Source: Pseudovibrio exalbescens DSM 16456
GTDB taxonomy: Bacteria; Pseudomonadota; Alphaproteobacteria; Rhizobiales; Stappiaceae
DNA: 64,000 bases
NCBI RefSeq assembly: GCF_000422785.1
Contig: NZ_KE383919.1
Location: 229,704 to 293,703 of the forward strand
Direction of reading: 5' to 3'
Below are positions 44,742-53,227 of the stretch, in pieces (the first letter of the stretch is position 1; each line of letters starts with the position of its first letter). A model generated the notes under the pieces. It did no database searches. It was not told where the DNA came from and saw only the letters and a program-made list of their open reading frames with translations. The position numbers were made by a program, and so were the translations under genes.

Positions 44742-45863
44742 ATGACGACATGGAAAATCGGAATAATCGGGGCAGGCAAGATTGGCGTTGCGCTTGCGGA
44801 TCTTCTGGCACAAACCGACGACTATTCGGTGATCATTCTCGACCGGGATCAAGCTGCTCTTGATCGAGTTGGAAACGCCGAGACTCAGTGTCTGGACGTG
44901 AGTGACGAAACCACGCTGACCAAAGCACTGGAACCTCTGGACGCCGTGATCTCAGCAGCGCCGTTTTTTCTGACACCCGTCATTGCTGAGGCGGCCAAGA
45001 AGGCACGCACTCACTATTTCGATCTGACTGAAGATGTCGCCTCAACGCAAGCCGTTCATCGCCTTGCTGCTGAAAGTGAAACCGTATTTGCCCCGCAGTG
45101 CGGACTGGCACCAGGGTTTGTCTCCATCGCAGCCCATGATCTGGCGCAGCAATTCGACAAGCTTGACAACCTGCGTCTTCGCGTTGGCGCACTGCCCCGT
45201 TATCCCACCAATCGGTTGAAATATAACCTCACCTGGTCAACCGAGGGATTGATCAATGAGTACTGCAACCCTTGCCTCGCCATTGAGGACGGCAAACCAG
45301 TGGAAGTCGCGCCCCTGGAAGGGCTGGAGACCTTTTCGCTTGAAGGGGCAGAATTTGAAGCCTTCAACACTTCAGGCGGCCTGGGCTCCTTGCACGAAAC
45401 CCTGAGCGGTAAGGTACAGTCGCTGCGCTACTTGAGCATCCGCTATCCCGGTCACCGCGATATAATTGCCATGCTGCTGGAGGATCTTGGCCTCAAACAG
45501 CGGCGAGATCTTCTAAAGGACGTCATGGAAACCGCACTCGCTACTACTCGGCAGGATTTCGTGATGGTGTTCATCACAGCGACCGGGGAAATCGCAGGTC
45601 GCCATGAAGAAAGGTCCTATCTCAACAAGATCCATGCGGCGCAGATCAATGGAACCCTTTGGAGCGCGATTCAGATCACGACATCTGCGGGCGTATGCGC
45701 CAGCCTTGATCTTGTTCGCAATGGGGTATTGCCTCAACGCGGCTTTATCAAGCAAGAGCAAATCCCCCTTGATGCGTTTCTGTCCAACCGGTTCGGGCGT
45801 CTATATCAAGGTGATACCCGGCTGGATGATAACAACAACACAAATCTTCTTGCCGCCGAATAA
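44742..45863 (+). CDS. Saccharopine dehydrogenase family NAD(P)-binding oxidoreductase
   Basis: This 373-residue protein begins with a Rossmann fold (WKIGIIGAGKIGVALADLLAQ) and has the saccharopine dehydrogenase NAD-binding signature up to about residue 120 (DAVISAAPFFLTPVIAEAAKKARTHYFDLTED). A C-terminal catalytic domain follows (FAPQCGLAPGFVSIAAHDL; GLGSLHETLSGKVQSLRYLSIRYPGH). Size and GLAPGF resemble lysine 6-dehydrogenase and saccharopine reductase, so lysine or related amino-acid metabolism is likely. GGAGGG lies seven bases before ATG 44742; a TTG at 44724 is in frame. The Lrp regulator upstream supports amino-acid control. Confidence 0.88.
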   Translation: MTTWKIGIIGAGKIGVALADLLAQTDDYSVIILDRDQAALDRVGNAETQCLDVSDETTLTKALEPLDAVISAAPFFLTPVIAEAAKKARTHYFDLTEDVASTQAVHRLAAESETVFAPQCGLAPGFVSIAAHDLAQQFDKLDNLRLRVGALPRYPTNRLKYNLTWSTEGLINEYCNPCLAIEDGKPVEVAPLEGLETFSLEGAEFEAFNTSGGLGSLHETLSGKVQSLRYLSIRYPGHRDIIAMLLEDLGLKQRRDLLKDVMETALATTRQDFVMVFITATGEIAGRHEERSYLNKIHAAQINGTLWSAIQITTSAGVCASLDLVRNGVLPQRGFIKQEQIPLDAFLSNRFGRLYQGDTRLDDNNNTNLLAAE

Positions 45864-46307
45864 AGCAAAACGCTCTTTTTACCATGCGATGGAGGCCGGG
45901 GTTTTGGCCCCGGCTATACATAGGCAAGCTGGTGTAGGCGGCAGAGGCTTCTTGCCTTGATCAAGGGGCTCATGGGAGCACTGCGGCTTTTCGGTTGCAG
46001 GTCTGTCCTCATGAGCACGGCTTTGTCCTTTAGCCTGCGTCACTCCGAGCGCTTGTCTCTCAACGCGTCCGTCACGGATCCCCAGCCCCCAATTTCCTTG
46101 TCCAATTGACCTTCATGTTCACTGAGTTTCGGTAGAAGTTGTTGCTTTTTCTGTTTTATTTGACAGTCCAGAAGCACATCTCATACTTTCCGCTACACAC
46201 TCATGTCGTGGGGGCGACTTCAGCTTGACGTCATTGCAAACACTGAACGCACGTAGAGCACACAGCAGCTGAATTCTATTTTATTAATAAGATGAGACCG
46301 CAGCACC
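45864..46307. other. Intergenic region before the IclR gene
   Basis: This region of about 440 bases contains a GC hairpin (GCCGGGG/CCCCGGC near 45896-45914) that may end the dehydrogenase transcript. A possible promoter at 46160-46188 has TTGACA and, 17 bases on, ATACTT. No gene was recognised; short frames lack ribosome sites. Confidence 0.4.
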
Positions 46308-47075
46308 GTGGAACAGAAAAAGACAAATCAATCAATCGATCGCGCCGTTCACATTCTCAACTACATTGCAGAGAATGGCAACAATGCGCGTCTCATGGAT
46401 ATTTGCCAGGCGCTTGACCTAAAAAAGAGTACCCTTCACGGAATTCTTGCGACCATGCAAGTCCATGGTCTCATCATGCAGGATCCGGATACGACCCGCT
46501 ATTCGCTCGGCATCAAACTGTTTGAATTGGGAAAGATCTACGAGGAAAGCTTCTCGCTCGGTGCTGTCATCAGACCCACGCTGGAACGTCTTTCAGCCGA
46601 GTTCAAGGAAAGCGTTCACCTCGGCATTCTTACCGAACAGAGCGTGCTTTACATGGACCAGATCGAATCGCCGTACTCGATCCGCGTGGCCGCGCAGGCC
46701 GGACACAAAGCACCTCTCTATTGCACGGCCTTGGGTAAGGCCATCCTCGCATTTTCCGATGACGAGATGCAGGAGGCCTATTTGGAAAAAGCGCCGTACA
46801 CCCGGTTAACAGAAAATACCCTTTGCACCGCGGCCGACTTGAGGCAGGAGCTAAAGGAAATTCGTCGGACCTATTGGGCAATCGATAATGAGGAAGCGGA
46901 GAGCGGTCTGGTTTGTATTGCAGCGCCCGTGATCAACGGTGGCGGAAAGGTCATTGCCGCAATTGGTATCAGTGGCCCCAAACATCGAACTGATGAGGCT
47001 GCCCTCAATGCATGGAAAGACGCCATCCCGGCAGCTGCAAGGGACCTGTCACAAACCATGCGCTTTACTCGCTAA
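46308..47075 (+). CDS. IclR family transcriptional regulator
   Basis: This 255-residue regulator has an N-terminal winged helix (SIDRAVHILNYIAENGNNARL, CQALDLKKSTLHGILATMQVHGLI) and an IclR effector domain (VHLGILTEQSVLYMDQIESPYSIRVAAQAGHKAPLYCTALGKAILAF, then ESGLVCIAAPVINGGGKVIAAIGISGP) that binds small acids or aromatics. The start is GTG 46308. mmsA converges from the other side of a shared terminator, but such regulators often control nearby degradation genes, so the target is open. Confidence 0.92.
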   Translation: MEQKKTNQSIDRAVHILNYIAENGNNARLMDICQALDLKKSTLHGILATMQVHGLIMQDPDTTRYSLGIKLFELGKIYEESFSLGAVIRPTLERLSAEFKESVHLGILTEQSVLYMDQIESPYSIRVAAQAGHKAPLYCTALGKAILAFSDDEMQEAYLEKAPYTRLTENTLCTAADLRQELKEIRRTYWAIDNEEAESGLVCIAAPVINGGGKVIAAIGISGPKHRTDEAALNAWKDAIPAAARDLSQTMRFTR

Positions 47076-47102
47076 GGTCATCAAGGGACTACTTATAAAG
47101 TA

Positions 47103-47129
47103 GCCGGGCCGTTTGAGGCCCGGCCTTTC
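47103..47129. terminator. Terminator between iclR and mmsA
   Basis: GCCGGGCC and GGCCCGGC form a perfect 8-base stem around GTTTGA, followed by CTTTCC. It serves the two convergent genes. Confidence 0.75.
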
Positions 47130-47139
47130 CATAACCTAT

Positions 47140-48636
47140 TTACTTCATTGTTGGAATGGAGAAATCTGCCCCGTCCTTGAGACCTGACGGCCAGCGAGCC
47201 GTTACCGTCTTGGTGCGGGTATAGAACTTGAAACCATCAGGCCCATGCTGATTGAGATCGCCAAAGCCAGACCGTTTCCAACCACCGAAAGTGTGATAGG
47301 CAAGTGGCACTGGAATGGGCACATTCACGCCCACCATACCTACGTTGATACGGCTGGTAAAATCACGGGCCGTGTCACCATCGCGGGTGAAGATGGCTGT
47401 GCCGTTTCCGTATTCATGACTCATTGGCAGATCGATGGCCTGATCGTAGGTCTTTGCCCGCACAACGGACAGAACAGGCCCAAAAATCTCCTGGGTGTAG
47501 ATGTCCATGTCCTTGGTTACATGATCGAACAAGCATCCGCCCATGAAGTTACCGTTTTCGTAGCCTTGCAGCTTGAAGTCACGTCCGTCGACAACCAGCT
47601 TGGCACCCTGCTCAACACCGCTTGTGACGAGTCCCTTGATGCGTGTGAGTGCCTCAGGCGTAATGACCGGTCCGAAGTCCACATCATCACCAGCTGTATA
47701 GGGCCCGATCTTGAGCGCCTCCACACGCGGAGCCAGTTTTTCAACCAGGCGATCTGCGGTCTCATCTCCAACAGGGACAGCCACGGATACGGCCATACAA
47801 CGCTCACCGGCAGCCCCATATCCGGCGCCGACCAACGCATCCACCGCCTGATCCATATCCGCATCCGGCATGATGATCATATGGTTCTTGGCTCCCCCAA
47901 AGCACTGCACGCGCTTTCCAGCAGCGCAGCCACGGGTATACACATATTCGGCGATGGGCGTTGAGCCGACAAAGCCTACGGCTTGAATGACCGGATCATC
48001 CAGAATGGCATCGACGACTTCCTTGTCGCCGTTTACAACATTCAATACCCCTGCAGGCAATCCGGCCTCCATCATCAACTCGGCCAGCATGATTGGCACC
48101 GTCGGGTTTCGTTCAGACGGCTTGAGTATGAAGGCATTTCCGGCAGAAATCGCCGTGCAGAACTTCCACATCGGGATCATGGCCGGAAAGTTGAACGGCG
48201 TAATGCCGGCGACCACACCCAGCGGCTGACGCATGGAGTACATGTCGATCCCCGGTCCCGCTCCCTCAGTGAACTCGCCTTTCAAAAGATGCGGCGCACC
48301 GATACAAAACTCGGCAACCTCAAGACCGCGGATCACATCCCCCTTCGCATCCGGCAAGGTCTTGCCGTGTTCTTTTGACAGCGTTTCGGCGAGTTTATCC
48401 ATGTCCCGGTGCAGCAGGTCGACAAAACGCATCAAAACCCGCGCCCTGCGCTGAGGATTGGTTGCCCCCCAGCCCACCTGCGCTTTCTCCGCAACGGCCA
48501 CCGCTTCTTGCAATTCACCAGCACTGGCCAGCGCCACCTGACCGATTACCTCGCCCGTTGCCGGATTGAAAATGTTGCCTGTGCGCCCCGACTTTCCGGC
48601 CACACGCTCTCCATTGACGAAATGCCCAAGTTCCAT
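47140..48636 (-). CDS. mmsA: CoA-acylating methylmalonate-semialdehyde dehydrogenase
   Basis: This 498-residue enzyme converts methylmalonate or malonate semialdehyde to propionyl- or acetyl-CoA, in valine, inositol and beta-alanine breakdown. It shows the MmsA features PLGVVAGITPFNFPAMIPMW, VQCFGGAKNHMIIMPDADMD and the nucleophile Cys in GAAGERCMAVSVAVPVG. The GKTLPDAKGDVIRGLEV block separates it from other aldehyde dehydrogenases. ATG 48636 has a GGGAGG ribosome site. It is divergent from the LysR gene, which may be its activator, with 155 bases between. Confidence 0.95.
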   Translation of the reverse strand: MELGHFVNGERVAGKSGRTGNIFNPATGEVIGQVALASAGELQEAVAVAEKAQVGWGATNPQRRARVLMRFVDLLHRDMDKLAETLSKEHGKTLPDAKGDVIRGLEVAEFCIGAPHLLKGEFTEGAGPGIDMYSMRQPLGVVAGITPFNFPAMIPMWKFCTAISAGNAFILKPSERNPTVPIMLAELMMEAGLPAGVLNVVNGDKEVVDAILDDPVIQAVGFVGSTPIAEYVYTRGCAAGKRVQCFGGAKNHMIIMPDADMDQAVDALVGAGYGAAGERCMAVSVAVPVGDETADRLVEKLAPRVEALKIGPYTAGDDVDFGPVITPEALTRIKGLVTSGVEQGAKLVVDGRDFKLQGYENGNFMGGCLFDHVTKDMDIYTQEIFGPVLSVVRAKTYDQAIDLPMSHEYGNGTAIFTRDGDTARDFTSRINVGMVGVNVPIPVPLAYHTFGGWKRSGFGDLNQHGPDGFKFYTRTKTVTARWPSGLKDGADFSIPTMK

Positions 48637-48791
48637 GGTTACCTCCCGTTCCCTTCAGGCTGAATACTTTGAGCACCAGCTTACCAAACTCTACGTATGA
48701 TCAGAATGAACTATATTCTCCGCAATTCAACGTGATATAAAACGAAACCGCTGTGCATATTTTAAAGTAGCTGACAGGATCAACCGCACTG

Positions 48792-49670
48792 ATGAACTGG
48801 GATGACACACGCGTATTCCTGAGTGTCGCGCGCAACGGACAAATTCTCGCCGCTGCCCAGCGTTTGGGCCTGAACCATGCAACTGTGGCGCGCCGCGTCT
48901 CAGCGCTGGAGGAGGCATTGAAGGCCAAGTTGCTGGAGCGCTCCACAACGGGCTGCACTTTGACAGCAGAGGGCGAGCGTTTTTTTGAGTATGCCGAAGC
49001 GATGGAAGCGCAAATGCAAGAGGCGCAAACCACCATCGGAGGCACCGATGTAGAGGTGGCAGGCACAGTTCGCATTGCCGCCCCTGACGGATTCGGCGTG
49101 AACTTTCTGGCCCCTCGTCTGAGATATCTCAGCCAGAAATATCCAGAGCTGACGCTACAGTTGGTACCGTTGCACCGCAGCTTTTCCCTGTCCAAACGGG
49201 AAGCCGACATTGCGATCAACGTTGGGCGTCCAAGCCACGGTCGGCTTGTTACCCGCAAACTCGTGGACTATTCCTTGCAGCTTTATGCCACTGAGGCTTA
49301 TTTGACCCAGCACGGCATGCCGCTTGCGCCCGGCGACCTGAAGGATCATCGACTGATCGGTTATGTGGAGGACATGATCCTTACATCCTCTCTCAACTAT
49401 ACCGGCGAGATCACAAAGGACTGGCGCTCGACGCTGGAGTTTGCCAGCGCTCTGGCTCAAACCGAAGCAGTACGTGCAGGTGGCGGCATCGGGGTCCTTC
49501 ACGCCTTCATCGCCAATCAAGATCCGAGCCTGAAACCCTTGCTACCGGATTACAGGATCGAACGCAGCTATTGGTTGCTTACGCATGAAAGCATACGCAA
49601 TCTGCGCCGTATCAAAGTGGTGAGTGATTTCATTGTGGCAGAAGTTCAAGAACACCGCGCGCTCTTCTAA
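48792..49670 (+). CDS. LysR family transcriptional regulator
   Basis: This 292-residue LysR-type protein has the winged HTH at residues 1-60 (MNWDDTRVFLSVARNGQILAAAQRLGLNHATVARRVSALEEAL region) and a periplasmic-binding-like effector domain, from VEVAGTVRIAAPDGFGVNFLAPRL onward. The NHATVARRV recognition helix is typical of the subgroup near aldehyde dehydrogenase genes. It is divergent from mmsA, so control of mmsA by this protein is the natural hypothesis. Confidence 0.92.
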   Translation: MNWDDTRVFLSVARNGQILAAAQRLGLNHATVARRVSALEEALKAKLLERSTTGCTLTAEGERFFEYAEAMEAQMQEAQTTIGGTDVEVAGTVRIAAPDGFGVNFLAPRLRYLSQKYPELTLQLVPLHRSFSLSKREADIAINVGRPSHGRLVTRKLVDYSLQLYATEAYLTQHGMPLAPGDLKDHRLIGYVEDMILTSSLNYTGEITKDWRSTLEFASALAQTEAVRAGGGIGVLHAFIANQDPSLKPLLPDYRIERSYWLLTHESIRNLRRIKVVSDFIVAEVQEHRALF

Positions 49671-49815
49671 AAACATAAACAATTGGCCTCAGATCGCTAT
49701 ATTGTTCACGTTTTCAGGAACTGTGTGTTCACTTTCAATCTGCGACCGCTGCTTTATCTTTGGTTCCAACAGCGCAACGCCGCCCTGCCTGCGGCATTAG
49801 AGGGAAACCAAAGCC

Positions 49816-50739
49816 ATGACCTTGCCAAACCAGCCCGACCCAATTCCAGGCGATGAGAGCAGCATCAACGCCATTGAGCAAGTCATCGTGCCAAGAGCCC
49901 ACGACATTGGCAATTTCGAAGTGCGCCGTGCCCTACCCTCTCGCCAGCGCCAGATGATTGGTCCCTTCATATTCTGGGATCAAATGGGACCCGCGGAGTT
50001 TTTGCAGGGAGGAGGCATCGATGTGCGCCCTCATCCCCACATCGGCCTTTCAACCGTCACCTACCTTTTGGAGGGTGAGGTTTATCACCGAGACAGTTTG
50101 GGCAGTGACATGCTCATAAAGCCTGAAGAACTCAACTGGATGACTGCTGGTCAGGGCATCGTTCACTCAGAGCGTGAACGCCCGGAACTGCGCGGGACAC
50201 CTCGCCGCCTGTTCGGCATCCAGAGCTGGGTCGCCTTGCCCAAGACAATGGAGGAGACGGCGCCCGCTTTCGAACATTACGGTTCGGGAGAAATGCCTGT
50301 CCTGACAGATGAAAGCAAACGGGTTCGCTTGATTGCCGGGTCGCTTTATGGCCAATCTTCCCCGGTTCGAACCGCAAGTGAGACCCTTTACGCCGACATC
50401 AGCCTGACAGCAGGTGCCTTGCTACCGGTTGACCCCACCCATCCAGAGCGGGCGCTTTATACACTTCAAGGCCGCATTGAAATCAACGGCGATGTTTTCG
50501 AGCCGGGACAACTGTTGGTCTTGCGTGCGGGGGACACGCTGACAGTCACGGCTCTCGACGATGCGCGCCTCATGCTGTTTGGCGGCGAACCAATGGACGG
50601 GCCTCGCCATATCTGGTGGAACTTCGTATCCTCTTCCAAGGAACGGATCGAGCAAGCCAAGGAGGATTGGCGTTCCAAGCGTTTCGATAGCGTTCCGGGT
50701 GATGCCGAAGACTTCATTCCCTTGCCTGGTCTCAGCTAA
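49816..50739 (+). CDS. Pirin family bicupin protein
   Basis: This 307-residue pirin has the N-terminal cupin with the metal-binding pattern VRPHPHIGLSTVTYLLEGEVYHRDSLG (two His, later His and Glu) and the GQGIVHSERERP segment, and a C-terminal cupin with LYADISLTAGALLPVDPTHPERALYTLQG. Pirins bind iron and some show quercetinase activity or act as redox sensors; the role here is open. The 3' end overlaps the end of the convergent unknown gene by 4 bases. Confidence 0.93.
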   Translation: MTLPNQPDPIPGDESSINAIEQVIVPRAHDIGNFEVRRALPSRQRQMIGPFIFWDQMGPAEFLQGGGIDVRPHPHIGLSTVTYLLEGEVYHRDSLGSDMLIKPEELNWMTAGQGIVHSERERPELRGTPRRLFGIQSWVALPKTMEETAPAFEHYGSGEMPVLTDESKRVRLIAGSLYGQSSPVRTASETLYADISLTAGALLPVDPTHPERALYTLQGRIEINGDVFEPGQLLVLRAGDTLTVTALDDARLMLFGGEPMDGPRHIWWNFVSSSKERIEQAKEDWRSKRFDSVPGDAEDFIPLPGLS

Positions 50740-51578
50740 AGACCCTTTGGAAACAACGGGGAACGTTGATAGCGTTCCCCTACCGGCGACAGGATCAGAT
50801 GACGTTGCATGGGCGCCCGCTCCTGCTCTTGTGTTGAAGCCGTTGTTTTCAACGGCCTGGGCAAGACAAGGATGCGCCAGTGAATCTGACCGAACTCGCG
50901 GTCCAAAGCCTCGCCGCTTAGAAAAGCCTGTTCAGCCGCCTTCGGAATCTGGGTCCCGAGGTCGGAAAGGACGTTGTTCAACGCGACCAGAACAGTCTGC
51001 GATGCAAGCCGGATCAGTCTCTCGTCGTGGGCCGTAACCTGAAAACGCACCAAGTCAAGGTCAGCCGCGCCTTGACCGCGGGCACTGAAGAACACCTCCG
51101 CGCTATTGTTGGATCCGGATGTGCCGGTTTCCTCGAGCCTTGTTTCTACCGGGGCCCTGTTGATTTGAAGCGCATCGCTGTTGCATCCATACCCCGATCC
51201 CAACGTAACGGGCCGCCATCCCTTGTTTTCAAAGCCTTCCCTTCCGAAGCGCTTGCACACTTCTTCTGGGTTTGGTTGAAGCAGGCGGCGAAACTCTTGT
51301 GGCTGGGCCAACTGCCGGTTCTGCAGCAATCGTGACAGGGGGCTGGTGTTGCCTGCTGGTTGAACCTCAGCATGAGAAAATGATCTATGCAGATTGCTCC
51401 AGACGGTCTCAAAGGCACCGGGAACGATGACGGCGATATAGGCAGCGACAACACACGCAGCCAAAGCCATTGCCGCCAGAAAACGAAGACCGATATGGGG
51501 CCACCCAGATTTGACCGGAGCCCTTGTCCACTGCACACCGTCACTTTTATGTTGTCTGCCGCCCGATCCCCGACGCAC
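50736..51578 (-). CDS. Unknown membrane-anchored protein after phosphomannomutase
   Basis: This 280-residue protein has one predicted membrane helix near residues 30-52 (IGLRFLAAMALAACVVAAYIAVIVPGAF) and a C-terminal domain presumed outside the cytoplasm with CKRFGREGFENKGWRPV and LIRLASQTVLVALNNVLSDLG. I think it is the DUF6030 family, which in Hyphomicrobiales follows phosphomannomutase genes, but I am not certain. The frame opens at GTG 51605 inside a terminator hairpin; GTG 51578 with GGGAGG four bases ahead is the better start. It probably depends on partial read-through from the sugar nucleotide operon. Function is unknown. Confidence 0.7.
   Translation of the reverse strand: MRRGSGGRQHKSDGVQWTRAPVKSGWPHIGLRFLAAMALAACVVAAYIAVIVPGAFETVWSNLHRSFSHAEVQPAGNTSPLSRLLQNRQLAQPQEFRRLLQPNPEEVCKRFGREGFENKGWRPVTLGSGYGCNSDALQINRAPVETRLEETGTSGSNNSAEVFFSARGQGAADLDLVRFQVTAHDERLIRLASQTVLVALNNVLSDLGTQIPKAAEQAFLSGEALDREFGQIHWRILVLPRPLKTTASTQEQERAPMQRHLILSPVGERYQRSPLFPKGL
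50758..50780. terminator. Hairpin after pirin gene
   Basis: GGGGAACG and CGTTCCCC pair over 8 bases around a 7-base loop, 18 bases past the pirin stop and inside the last codons of the opposing gene. No T-run follows. Confidence 0.5.
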
Positions 51579-51592
51579 GGTTCCTCCCACGC

Positions 51593-51623
51593 AAAACGCC
51601 GCCACCGATGTCCGGAGGCGGCG
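51593..51623 (-). terminator. Terminator between phosphomannomutase and the unknown gene
   Basis: On the minus strand CGCCGCC and GGCGGCG form a 7-base stem around a 13-base loop, followed by TTTT. It lies 31-61 bases after the phosphomannomutase stop. Confidence 0.65.
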
Positions 51624-51653
51624 CTTTCATCTGGCGACGTTTGTCACACCCCG

Positions 51654-53153
51654 TTACAGGGTCTGATTGTATTCGCCGACCTCCGGGTTTTCGCGCAACA
51701 CCGTATCAATGGCCTTGAACATGTCCCGCAGCCGTTGCTCTGAAACCGGGCTTTCAACCACGACGACCAGTTCCGGCTTGTTGGAGGACGCGCGCACCAA
51801 GCCCCATGTTCCATCTTCGGCAACCACACGAACACCGTTGACTGTAATCAGTTCGGCAATGGCCTGACCAGCGACTTGTTCGCCTGCTTCCTTCATGCGC
51901 GTGAAACGTTCGACAACCTTGTCGACGACTGCATATTTTTCTTCATCCGAACATTTGGGGGCCATTGTTGGTGAACCCCATGTTTTCGGAAGGGCACGAC
52001 GAAGATCAGCAACCGTTTTCTCCGGGTTCCGATCCATCATATCCAGTACGGCAATGGCAGATACCAGCCCATCGTCATAGCCACGACCAATAGGAGCGTT
52101 GAAGAAGTAGTGGCCAGATTTTTCAAAGCCGGCGAGCGCGTTCAGGTCGGTAACACGGCGTTTGATATAGGAGTGACCGGTTTTGAAATAATCAGTTTTT
52201 GCGCCATTGGCCTGCAGCACGGGATCAGTGTTGAAAAGTCCCGTTGATTTTACATCCACGACAAATTGCGCATTGTCATGCAGAGCAGACAGATCGCGCG
52301 CCAGCATCACGCCAACCTTATCCGCGAAGATTTCTTCGCCCTCATTGTCCACGATCCCGCATCGGTCGCCATCGCCATCAAAGCCCAGGCCTACTTCTGC
52401 GCCTGTTTCCAACACCTTGTCCCGAATGGCATGCAGCATCTTCATGTCTTCAGGGTTAGGGTTGTAGTTCGGAAACGTATGGTCGAGATCACAATCCAGC
52501 GGGATCACATCAACGCCCAGAGCTTCAAGGATCTTTGGCGCAAACGCTCCTGCCGTGCCGTTCCCGCAGGCGACAACCGCCTTGATCGGGCGCTTCATCT
52601 TGGGTCGATCTGTCAGATCGGCGATGTAACGCTCAGCAAAGCCGGTGTGGAACTGGTAGGCCCCCCCGCCAGGTGTCTTGAAGTCACCGGCCAACACGAT
52701 ATCGCGCAGTCGTCCCATTTCATCCGGGCCGAATGTCAACGGGCGGTTCGCCCCCATCTTCACCCCGGTCCAGCCGTTGTCATTGTGAGACGCGGTAACC
52801 ATGGCCACACACGGCACATCCAGATCAAACTGTGCAAAATAGGCCATGGGCGACATGGCCAACCCAATGTCATGCACCTTCATGCCAGCAGCCAGAAGGC
52901 CATTGATCAATGCCATCTTGATGGAAGCGGAATAGCCACGGAAATCGTGGCCGGTCACGATTTCAGGGCGAACACCCAGTTCATGAACCAGTGTTCCCAA
53001 TCCCATGCCCAGCGCCTGAATACCCATCAGGTTGATTTCTTTTTCAAACAACCACCGCGCGTCGTATTCGCGGAAACCGGTAGGTTTCACCAGCGGGGTT
53101 GTTTCAAACTCATAGGTGTTCGGGGTCAACTGGGCAGCAGGTTTCTCGAACAT
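51654..53153 (-). CDS. Phosphomannomutase/phosphoglucomutase
   Basis: This 499-residue alpha-D-phosphohexomutase interconverts mannose-6-phosphate and mannose-1-phosphate (or glucose forms) for polysaccharide and LPS precursors. The active-site Ser loop is VTASHNDNGWTGVK, the metal loop GFDGDGDRCGIVD, and the phosphate-binding end includes RASSNKPELVVVVE. The substrate loop GRGYDDGLVSA carries a variant of the usual GE-S-GH sequence (here ...KSGHYFFN). It lies 74 bases after the GDP-mannose enzyme and forms one operon with it. Confidence 0.92.
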   Translation of the reverse strand: MFEKPAAQLTPNTYEFETTPLVKPTGFREYDARWLFEKEINLMGIQALGMGLGTLVHELGVRPEIVTGHDFRGYSASIKMALINGLLAAGMKVHDIGLAMSPMAYFAQFDLDVPCVAMVTASHNDNGWTGVKMGANRPLTFGPDEMGRLRDIVLAGDFKTPGGGAYQFHTGFAERYIADLTDRPKMKRPIKAVVACGNGTAGAFAPKILEALGVDVIPLDCDLDHTFPNYNPNPEDMKMLHAIRDKVLETGAEVGLGFDGDGDRCGIVDNEGEEIFADKVGVMLARDLSALHDNAQFVVDVKSTGLFNTDPVLQANGAKTDYFKTGHSYIKRRVTDLNALAGFEKSGHYFFNAPIGRGYDDGLVSAIAVLDMMDRNPEKTVADLRRALPKTWGSPTMAPKCSDEEKYAVVDKVVERFTRMKEAGEQVAGQAIAELITVNGVRVVAEDGTWGLVRASSNKPELVVVVESPVSEQRLRDMFKAIDTVLRENPEVGEYNQTL

Positions 53154-53227
53154 TTAAGCTCCTCGTATGAAGTGAGTTTGCTAAGGGTCTAGCAGCCTCT
53201 TGTGACGCTTTTCATGCCGGATGATCC

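Noticed and set aside
51654..53153. A large plus-strand frame (52266-53192) over the phosphomannomutase
   Set aside because: It is a frame shadow: it has no recognisable domain, and the opposite strand encodes an intact mutase.
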